Shown: positions 7,498 through 13,616 of the stretch, piece by piece
Position numbering within the stretch: position 1 is the stretch's first letter
Layout of the letters: every line of letters begins with the position of its first letter
Assembly (NCBI GenBank): GCA_012964265.1
Contig: DTUH01000042.1
Span: 1 to 13,616 of the forward strand
Source of the DNA: Candidatus Lambdaproteobacteria bacterium
GTDB lineage: Bacteria > SAR324 > NAC60-12
DNA: 13,616 bases
Direction: 5' to 3'
Program-made: the position numbers and the translations under genes
The notes under the pieces: model-generated
Databases searched by the model: none
What the model saw: only the letters and a program-made list of their open reading frames with translations
Told to the model about the DNA's origin: nothing

Positions 7498-9972
7498 CTA
7501 ACCCCGTATTTGTAAAACTCGAAATAGTGCCGGCAAAAGCAGTAAATCAGCAATCAGTGCTGAAAAAATGGAGATAACAGCAAGAATGCTGAAACGAGAA
7601 ACTCCAACGTGACTGACCAGGATGAAGCAAACGAAGATGGTCATTAATATCAGCGTGGTGAAAACAATCGCCTGTCCGACTTCTTGGAGGGTGGCATGGA
7701 TAGACTCAGAAATACTTGCTCCGCGGAGCAGGGACAGCCGGTAGTGTGTGATAAAATGAATCGTGTCATCCACAGCGATTCCAATAATGATCGGTGCGGT
7801 CATCAGCGTGGTGGTATCCAGTTTAAAGTCAAGCCAGCCCATCAGCCCAAACACTGTCAACATCGGAAAAGTATTAGGTAGAATTGCTACCAGACCAAGT
7901 TTCAGTGAACCGAAAATGACCACCATGATCAGCGAAATAATAATGAAGGCCAGCCCGAAGCTGCGTATTTGAGACCAGCTGATCGCGTCGAACACCCTAG
8001 CCCAGGCTCCAACTCCACCTGTTACCGTCGCCCTGAGTCCAGGGTAACGATCCTTGAGCGGGGCGAGAATTCGTTCAATTACCGGCTGGATAACGTTGAG
8101 CAGTTCTACCGACTTTTTTGAGCCGATGGTTTTCAGGGAGACGCTCATCCTCGCATTAGCATAATCCAGCGAAACCATCCGTTCCAGGTTTTCGTAATCT
8201 CCTCCTTCGATGAGTACCAAAAGCTGTGAGACCAGTTCCGGACTGTCAGGAACGGTATAGTTTTCTTCACGATTTTCCATCAGTTTGCGATGAGTCTGTT
8301 TGAGTTGGTTGTTCAGCGTCCAGTTGTGAGTAACCAGTTCCGGGTATCGAGTCTCAAGCCATTGCTTCACTGCTTCCAGTGCAAGAAGCACCTCAGGATC
8401 TCTGAATACACCTTCAGTTTCCGTTTCGAGCAGGATTTCCATGTTTCCGGTGCCGAGAAACTGCTCGTCCAGCAAGCTGATTGTCTGACGCACAGGCGAA
8501 TCCTGTGGATAGTAATCCGAGAAAACCGTGTCGATTTCAATCCGCGTTATTCCTAGAATCAGCAGAAACCCGCCTGCAGCAAAAAATAGGATAACCGTCC
8601 TTGGATAATCCGAGCTCATTCCTTCAATACCCCGAAGCAAACGCTGTACGATCCGTAGAATCAGAGTGACTTTAGATTGTTTGGAAATTCTTGCAGGACG
8701 AGGAGGGAACCAGTTCAACAGAACGGGCAACACGATGATGGTCAGCATGAAAGCAAACATCACCCCGATACCTCCCAGCAGACCCATTGTTTGAATTACA
8801 CGCAGCTTGATGAAAAAGAGGGACATGATACCGATTGCAGTAGTTATGCTGGTCAGCAGGCAGGCAAGCGCAGTTTTGCTGAAGACTGAGCGCATCACTT
8901 CTCTGTGATTTTGTCCCTGCTGATGAAAAAACAGGTACCCTGACATTACGTGTACCACATCGGCAATTGCAGCTACGCTGACCAGTCCGAAAGCAATGTA
9001 GAGCGAAAGGTCGATGGGCCAGCCAGTCCAGCCTGCCAGACCAAGAACGCCTACTATACTTGAAACGAAAATCAGGATCGGCCAAATCACCGCCCGCAGT
9101 GACCCCAGCAACAAATAAGTCAGTATAAGACTTAAGATGAGGGAAATGACCAGTGCTCTCTGATATTCAACAGCCCAGACGTCGAGTTGATAGGAAGCTC
9201 CCCAACTGGGATGCATGAAAACGAGATCCTTACTGAACCGTTCTTCACTCAGCAGGTTCCAGATCTTTTTTTCAAAATCTGCATAATCCTCCAAGCCATG
9301 CTTGACAAACTGCGCCTTCTGTTCATCTTGTTCTTCAAGCTCGTTTTCTGCAAAGCCTTCCAGCAGTTCAAGCTCATCCTCTACGAGCGGAACGGCATTG
9401 AAGTTAGTCCGCAACAACATCATGCCATACTTCAGGTTGTCGGAAACCAGAACACGTGGATACTCAGGTTCCTTGAGTGCCTGCACACGGAGCAACCTGC
9501 TCTGTTCCGGACTTGAAGGCAGTTCCTCACCGACAAAATCACGAAAACGGATGTTGTCTCCTTCAACTTCGATGTAGGTGGCATTGATCAGGGATTCCAC
9601 TTCGCTCAAAAGTCCCAGTGAATTTTCCAGATCATCCACACCTCGGACGGCTTCTGCATCCAAGACATCGTGGATGTTCCGCAAAGCTCCCAGACTTCTC
9701 ACTGAAAATAAATCGCCGTCGACTGGTCGGTAAACCATACCAAGAGTAACCGTGCCACCGAAGAGTTCCTTGATCCGGTCCAGAGAAATTTGAACCGGAT
9801 CATCTTTACCGAACATATCGTCATTCGCCCAGGTGAAGGCAAAACGCGGTATGCCAGCGGCCAGAAAAGCCATCAGGATCATGTACATAAACAGCACCCA
9901 CCAGCGCCAGGGACGGAGCCGTTCCGGCAAAACTTCAAAATAAAGATTGAGCCGGTGAATCAGGGAACTCAT
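7498..9972 (-). CDS. RND-superfamily (MMPL/SSD-like) exporter
   Basis: The 824-residue inner-membrane protein has the duplicated RND layout: TM1 near 22-42, a soluble periplasmic domain about 47-270, a block of TM helices about 273-422, then TM7 near 459-478, a second periplasmic domain about 480-668, and TM helices about 671-820. The second half carries the typical relay motif IGIAVDDTIHF (730-740). The matching site in the first half reads AAIADVVHV (334-342), with a single aspartate (D338). The length and topology fit the 'predicted exporter of the RND superfamily' group rather than the roughly 1000-residue AcrB-type pumps. No membrane-fusion or outer-membrane partner is nearby, so the substrate (lipid, hopanoid or other) is unknown. 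It interrupts the corrin genes and is poor in the TCCGGA motif that fills them. The ATG has a poor ribosome site. A longer start at the overlapping ATG 9976 is out of frame. Confidence 0.88.
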   Translation of the reverse strand: MSSLIHRLNLYFEVLPERLRPWRWWVLFMYMILMAFLAAGIPRFAFTWANDDMFGKDDPVQISLDRIKELFGGTVTLGMVYRPVDGDLFSVRSLGALRNIHDVLDAEAVRGVDDLENSLGLLSEVESLINATYIEVEGDNIRFRDFVGEELPSSPEQSRLLRVQALKEPEYPRVLVSDNLKYGMMLLRTNFNAVPLVEDELELLEGFAENELEEQDEQKAQFVKHGLEDYADFEKKIWNLLSEERFSKDLVFMHPSWGASYQLDVWAVEYQRALVISLILSLILTYLLLGSLRAVIWPILIFVSSIVGVLGLAGWTGWPIDLSLYIAFGLVSVAAIADVVHVMSGYLFFHQQGQNHREVMRSVFSKTALACLLTSITTAIGIMSLFFIKLRVIQTMGLLGGIGVMFAFMLTIIVLPVLLNWFPPRPARISKQSKVTLILRIVQRLLRGIEGMSSDYPRTVILFFAAGGFLLILGITRIEIDTVFSDYYPQDSPVRQTISLLDEQFLGTGNMEILLETETEGVFRDPEVLLALEAVKQWLETRYPELVTHNWTLNNQLKQTHRKLMENREENYTVPDSPELVSQLLVLIEGGDYENLERMVSLDYANARMSVSLKTIGSKKSVELLNVIQPVIERILAPLKDRYPGLRATVTGGVGAWARVFDAISWSQIRSFGLAFIIISLIMVVIFGSLKLGLVAILPNTFPMLTVFGLMGWLDFKLDTTTLMTAPIIIGIAVDDTIHFITHYRLSLLRGASISESIHATLQEVGQAIVFTTLILMTIFVCFILVSHVGVSRFSILAVISIFSALIADLLLLPALFRVLQIRG

Positions 9973-9993
9973 GCATCAAGTTTTTGGTGGCGG

Positions 9994-10017
9994 CATGACA
10001 ACAGGTGTGTTGTGATG
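9994..10017 (-). promoter_or_regulatory. Imperfect 24-bp inverted repeat upstream of the RND gene (candidate operator)
   Basis: The perfect palindromic core ACAACA-GGTG-TGTTGT lies at 9998-10013. One mismatched pair, then three more matching pairs (CAT and ATG), extend the arms to 10 bases with 9 pairs. It ends 21 bp before the RND start codon. The size and position suit a dimeric repressor operator, though a 5'-leader hairpin is an alternative. No regulator gene is visible in the window. Confidence 0.45.
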
Positions 10018-10091
10018 AGATTTGAGGGAAAATTTGAGCTCATGGTTTGAGAAATTCAAAAACAGATCAAAATGAAAACCAATAATTCTCC

Positions 10092-10865
10092 TCATTTTTT
10101 TACCGATTTTTTCTTTGGCCTTAACACATGCACATGTTGTGGATCATAAAGAGCACTGTCCCGGAAATTATGTTCATCAAAAACTTGACCGACTAAAATC
10201 AATGCGGTACGGCTGATTTTGGATTTACGCAGTTTTTCTCGAATATTTGCCAACGTTCCGTGAATGAACTGTTGATCCGGCCAGGTCACCCGATAGGCCA
10301 CCACAACCGGACAATCCTTGCCGTAATGCGGAATCAGCTCATTCTGCACAAACTTGAGATTTCGTACCGACAAGTGAATAGCGAGGGTTGCCCCGATTGA
10401 AGCCAGCTTTGAGAGTTCCTCACCTTCCGGCATCGCAGAGGCGTGCATGGTGGTGCGGGTGGCAATGATGGTCTGGCTGATTTCAGGCAGGGTCAACTCC
10501 TGTTTTAATTCCGCAGCAGCCGCCGCAAATGCCGGAACCCCGGGAGTAACGTCATACGGAATTCCAAGTTCATCCAGCCGCCGCATTTGTTCTGCAGTGG
10601 CTCCGTAAATTGAAGGGTCGCCGGAATGCACACGCGCCACATCGTTTCCGGCATCATGCGCTGTTTTAATTTCCGCAATGATTTCCTCCAAATTCAGCGG
10701 TGCTGTATCCCGCACCAACGCCCCTTCCGGAGCAAAAGCCACCACTTCCTTTGGAACCAGCGAGCCGGCGTAAAGACAAACCTGACATTTTGCGATTAAG
10801 TCCCTTCCGCGAATAGTGATTAAATCAGGCGCTCCCGGCCCTGCTCCAATAAAATGTACTGTCAT
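10092..10865 (-). CDS. cobM: Precorrin-4 / cobalt-precorrin-4 C11-methyltransferase
   Basis: CobM/CbiF methylates C11 of (cobalt-)precorrin-4 using SAM. The 257-residue protein has the tetrapyrrole-methylase fold signatures HFIGAGPGAPDLITIRG (4-20), LYAGSLVP (31-38), RVHSGDPSIYGATAEQM (78-94), TPGVPAFAAAAAEL (107-120) and the CobM-specific TIIATRTT (132-139). The SGDPSIYG version and the YAGSLV strand separate it from the C20, C17 and C2/C7 methylases. It is 19 bp downstream of the cbiG-cobJ fusion, as expected for consecutive pathway steps in one operon, and is the last gene of that run. No strong Shine-Dalgarno or clear intrinsic terminator was found. The C-terminus ends in a lysine-rich tail (KKKSVKK) of no known role. 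Confidence 0.96.
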   Translation of the reverse strand: MTVHFIGAGPGAPDLITIRGRDLIAKCQVCLYAGSLVPKEVVAFAPEGALVRDTAPLNLEEIIAEIKTAHDAGNDVARVHSGDPSIYGATAEQMRRLDELGIPYDVTPGVPAFAAAAAELKQELTLPEISQTIIATRTTMHASAMPEGEELSKLASIGATLAIHLSVRNLKFVQNELIPHYGKDCPVVVAYRVTWPDQQFIHGTLANIREKLRKSKISRTALILVGQVFDEHNFRDSALYDPQHVHVLRPKKKSVKK

Positions 10866-10884
10866 TAGATTTTTGATTTAATAT

Positions 10885-12909
10885 TTATGATTTTTGGTCA
10901 TATCCACGTGGAGTATAAACCTTAACTTCTCCGTTTGGCAACTGCAGGCGGCGTGTTTGACTTGAGCCAACTAGAACTACCGTCAGCATATCAACTTGAG
11001 TTGGATCCAGGTTTTCCAACAAAACAACCTGAACTTTTTCTTCATCACGACCAAGGTTCCGGCCCAATATAACAGGTGTTTTAGCTGGTCGATGCTGCAA
11101 CAATATCTCCTTCGCCTGAGCCAGTTGGGTGGTTCGACGTTGCGAAACAGGATTATAAAATGCAATCACAAAATCACCTTCAGCTGCGGCACGAATCCGG
11201 CGTTCAATCGTTTCCCACGGCGTAAGTAAATCTGATAGCGAAATCGTGCAGAAATCATGACCGAGCGGTGCGCCAATCCGGGCACTCGCCGCTTGCAAGG
11301 CAGAAATTCCAGGAGAGACTTCAACTCGAATCCTTTGCCATTCCGCCGCAGAATCTATTGCAGCGCCGGGTCTTCCGGCGGAACCGGATTTTTCTGCAAC
11401 ACCGGATCTTCCGGCGATACTGGACCTTCCAGTTTCCAGCAACTCAAAAACCAGCGTTGCCATTGCATAAATTCCAGGATCTCCAGATGAAACCAAAGCA
11501 ACCGTTTTGCCTTGTGCAGCCAGATTTAAGGCATGACAAACCCGTACTTCTTCCTGACCCAAATCAAAACGGTGTTGATTTTGCCCATTGTCCAAATCTG
11601 AAATCAAGTCCAGATACAATCCATAACCTACCCAGTCGGTAGCTTTCCGGATCATTTTTTCAGCTTCCGGAATCCTCCATTTCGGTGTTCCCGGCCCCGT
11701 TCCAACTATAAACAAAGTACCTTGAGCCCGCCCTATTTTTTGTGGATCAAGTAAATCAACCGATTCTACAACCGCACAAGTTGCCCTTGCTGACTTCATT
11801 TTTGGCACCCGCAAGTTTCCGCAGCTAACGGATTTTCCGGCGGCATCGGTCGTTCCGGAAGCCGTAACAGCCGCCAAAGCCGCGCCCTCGGCTACTCCGT
11901 GACAGCCGACTTCCCGAAAAACAATTTCCGAAGGATTTTGGAGATTCGGAGTTTGGGCTTCTAAAGTGGCTGCGTCAAAAAAACGTGCTGGACATTCTGA
12001 ACCGGAAATTTCGGATAAATATTCTGCAACGGCATGAACCGCCGGTTCATTTGATTTCAGATCAAGCGAGACAACAACCGCAACTCTTTCCGGAGCAATA
12101 TCATTTTCCTGCAATGTTTTCTGGACAAGTGATATCAATTCCTGCGGCTTCGTCCCACGCTCACAACCTACGCCAACCGCAATATTTTTTACAGGAAGTT
12201 CCGGTGTGATTTGAAAAACCAAATGTTCTGCATTTCCGGAAATAGGTCTTGTGGACAGCGAAATCCGGAGTTTTCCATTCTCCGAAAAAGGCAACAGACT
12301 ATCCTGCAACCATTTGTAAAACACCGGCATATAATCAGGTGCTGCAGTTTTGTTTCCATGTGCGGAATCCGGGGCTGTCGGATTCTTTTCCGAAGAAAGC
12401 TTCACCGATTCACCACTCAATAATTCAGCAGTGAACTCCTTCACATCTTCCGGATTGGTCAATACAAAACCTTCCGGAGGTTCGTCCAATGCAATACCAA
12501 AACGTAAATCTCCGGCGGTAGTAATGGCCGGCATTACTCCCAACAATAAAGCAATTTTCCTCGCTAATTCATTTCCACCGTGATGTCCCCCAAGCAACGG
12601 AACGACTGCACTTCCATCTTCTGCAACCGCAATCACGGGTGGTTCGTTTTGCTTGTCTTGCAATGATTTTGCTACTCCGCGAATCAAAACGGCAGATGCA
12701 CAGACGCCGATAATCGGCACTCCTTCACGAAACAAAGACGAAAGATGCTGCATCGCGTTAGTGAAAAAAATATCTACGTCTGATTCATAACTTTCCTGTG
12801 AAATACGATCTGCTTTACCATGCAGTTCTGCACCAAGTTTAGCAGCTATTTTTTTTGCAACCGGCAAAGCACTGATTCCTAAACAAAAAACAACTATCCG
12901 TTTACTCAT
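10885..12909 (-). CDS. cobJ: Fusion: cobalt-precorrin-5A hydrolase CbiG + precorrin-3B C17-methyltransferase CobJ/CbiH
   Basis: The 674-residue bifunctional protein has two parts. Residues 1-385 are CbiG: the N-terminal domain includes GVPIIGVCASAVLIRGVA (63-80) and VPLLGGHHGGNELARKIA (103-120), and the C-terminal domain includes IAVGVGCERGTKPQEL (243-258) and LRVPKMKSARATCAVVE (366-382). CbiG opens the C20-derived lactone and releases acetaldehyde. Residues 397-674 are CobJ/CbiH, which methylates C17 and contracts the ring, with LFIVGTGPGTPKWR (399-412), SSGDPGIYAMA (474-484), VSPGISALQAASARIGAPLGHDFCTISLSDLLTPW (531-565), FYNPVSQRR (584-592) and ILGRNLGR (614-621). CbiG-CobJ fusions are known in several phyla. 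The start overlaps the cobI stop as ATGA, implying coupling. Residues about 493-523 form an unusual Gly/Ser/Ala/Arg repeat linker, and 348-364 form a smaller one. Confidence 0.95.
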   Translation of the reverse strand: MSKRIVVFCLGISALPVAKKIAAKLGAELHGKADRISQESYESDVDIFFTNAMQHLSSLFREGVPIIGVCASAVLIRGVAKSLQDKQNEPPVIAVAEDGSAVVPLLGGHHGGNELARKIALLLGVMPAITTAGDLRFGIALDEPPEGFVLTNPEDVKEFTAELLSGESVKLSSEKNPTAPDSAHGNKTAAPDYMPVFYKWLQDSLLPFSENGKLRISLSTRPISGNAEHLVFQITPELPVKNIAVGVGCERGTKPQELISLVQKTLQENDIAPERVAVVVSLDLKSNEPAVHAVAEYLSEISGSECPARFFDAATLEAQTPNLQNPSEIVFREVGCHGVAEGAALAAVTASGTTDAAGKSVSCGNLRVPKMKSARATCAVVESVDLLDPQKIGRAQGTLFIVGTGPGTPKWRIPEAEKMIRKATDWVGYGLYLDLISDLDNGQNQHRFDLGQEEVRVCHALNLAAQGKTVALVSSGDPGIYAMATLVFELLETGRSSIAGRSGVAEKSGSAGRPGAAIDSAAEWQRIRVEVSPGISALQAASARIGAPLGHDFCTISLSDLLTPWETIERRIRAAAEGDFVIAFYNPVSQRRTTQLAQAKEILLQHRPAKTPVILGRNLGRDEEKVQVVLLENLDPTQVDMLTVVLVGSSQTRRLQLPNGEVKVYTPRGYDQKS
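11366..11437 (-). repeat. 36-bp in-frame tandem repeat inside cobJ
   Basis: Two imperfect 36-bp units (11366-11401 and 11402-11437) share the core CCGG-A/G-TCTTCCGGCG. By eye, 19 of the first 23 bases match. The period is exactly 12 codons, so the reading frame is kept. The encoded copies align as SIAGRSGVAEKS and GSAGRPGAAIDS. They sit between the helix ending in FELLE and the strand before VSPGISALQA, where CobJ homologues have a variable loop. Confidence 0.7.
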
Positions 12910-13616
12910 ATAACACCAGCACCAACTTGACTTATCTTTTTACGTACCAGAATCATTGAGAAATAAGGAACCTTTTGTGCTTCAAGATTTTCAATTGGAA
13001 TAATTTGCTGATTGTGCATGGTGGCATGCTCTACATATTGCGCACAATGCTCCAGTCTCAAGTGCCTCAGCACTCTCCGTATTTTTGGCAGATGTCGTCC
13101 AACCTTCATAATAGCCGCGGCATCAGTGTCTGACAATCGTCGTTCCAGCTCTTTTTCTTCAAGAGGTCCCGGTAGAATTGTTAAAATTTCATTGCGCGAA
13201 ACAAGAGCTGTTTTTAAGACTGCCGCACAGGCCATCGGAGAGGAAACCCCAGGTACAATTTCAGTCTTGTAACTTGCTGCAAGCCGCTCAAACAAATACA
13301 TAAACGAACCATAAAAGAAGGGGTCTCCTTCGCATATTACAGCCACTGATTTTCCTGATTCCAGCGGAATTTCCAATATTTTTGCTGCCTGATCGTAGGC
13401 TTGCTGTGCCGGAAAAGGTGAGACTGCAATCGGCATCCGAAGTGGAAACAAATCTGGATCATTGCTCAACAATTGACGTACAATCTGCAAGGCCAGCCCA
13501 TCACCAATTTCTGGCGCAGGATAAGCCAAAACATCGCATTCGTTAATCAGACGGTGAGCTTTAAGGGTCAGCAGCTCCGGATCACCCGGACCTACACCGA
13601 TTCCGTAAAGGATTCC
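12906..13616 (-). CDS. cobI: Precorrin-2 / cobalt-factor-II C20-methyltransferase (5'-truncated by window edge)
   Basis: CobI/CbiL methylates C20 of (cobalt-)precorrin-2 with SAM, giving (cobalt-)precorrin-3A. The frame is open to the right edge, giving 236 residues. The in-window N-terminus already contains the SAM-site motif YGIGVGPGDPELLTLKA (4-20), so only a few codons lie outside. Other motifs are AYPAPEIGDG (31-40), AVICEGDPFFYGSFMYL (92-108) and EIVPGVSSPMACAA (119-132). The family length is about 240. A TTG at 13529 could be mistaken for a start, but it would remove the first SAM-binding loop. The stop overlaps the next gene's start as ATGA, so it is coupled to the cbiG-cobJ fusion. 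I cannot tell from sequence whether the substrate carries cobalt. Confidence 0.95.
   Translation of the reverse strand, partial: GILYGIGVGPGDPELLTLKAHRLINECDVLAYPAPEIGDGLALQIVRQLLSNDPDLFPLRMPIAVSPFPAQQAYDQAAKILEIPLESGKSVAVICEGDPFFYGSFMYLFERLAASYKTEIVPGVSSPMACAAVLKTALVSRNEILTILPGPLEEKELERRLSDTDAAAIMKVGRHLPKIRRVLRHLRLEHCAQYVEHATMHNQQIIPIENLEAQKVPYFSMILVRKKISQVGAGVI

Noticed and set aside
13335..13355. AGCCACTG, resembling a B12 box
   Set aside because: It is inside the cobI coding sequence in a well-conserved region with no surrounding riboswitch helices.
13527..13529. TTG as the cobI start codon
   Set aside because: The frame continues to the window edge and encodes the conserved YGIGVGPGDPELLTLKA SAM motif, so TTG is internal.

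Overview
The window is a corrinoid (vitamin B12) biosynthesis cluster from a bacterium of moderate G+C content (mid-40s percent, judged by eye). The large two-domain RND-type exporter suggests a Gram-negative cell. I cannot name a genus. Nearly every base is coding, and no gene-free stretch exceeds 120 bases.

Layout, left to right. (1) Positions 1-5387 form a minus-strand run transcribed right to left: cobA (uroporphyrinogen-III methyltransferase), a PaiB-like FMN-binding split-barrel protein, a PduO-type corrinoid adenosyltransferase, and cobN (cobaltochelatase large subunit, whose C-terminus lies beyond the left edge). The gaps are 49, 19 and 19 bp. (2) Positions 5388-5505 are a 118-bp divergent spacer. 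(3) Positions 5506-7432 form a plus-strand pair, cbiD and cobK/cbiJ, overlapping by 8 bp. (4) Positions 7498-9972 are a minus-strand RND/MMPL-like exporter with no obvious B12 role, preceded by an inverted repeat that could be an operator. (5) Positions 10092-13616 are a second minus-strand corrin run: cobI (first few codons outside the right edge), a cbiG-cobJ fusion and cobM.

Pathway logic. CobA makes precorrin-2. CobI methylates C20, CobJ methylates C17 with ring contraction, CobM methylates C11, CbiG opens the delta-lactone, CbiD methylates C1, and CobK/CbiJ reduces the macrocycle. CobN (with CobS/CobT-type partners not seen here) is the ATP-dependent cobalt chelatase, and the PduO-type enzyme adds the adenosyl ligand. 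The C5/C15 methyltransferase-decarboxylase (CobL or CbiE/CbiT), the methylmutase (CobH/CbiC) and the amidase (CobB/CbiA) are absent and presumably encoded outside. The set mixes CbiD and CbiG, typical of the early-cobalt route, with CobN, typical of the late-cobalt route.

The most unusual sequence-level signals are short in-frame, repeat-like insertions in several corrin genes (CobJ, CbiG, CobK, and two in CobN) and a very high density of the palindrome TCCGGA. I counted about 37 by hand in 13.6 kb, against about 3 expected from base composition alone. The palindrome is much rarer in the RND gene than in the corrin genes. I saw no RNA gene, CRISPR array, insertion sequence or cobalamin riboswitch.
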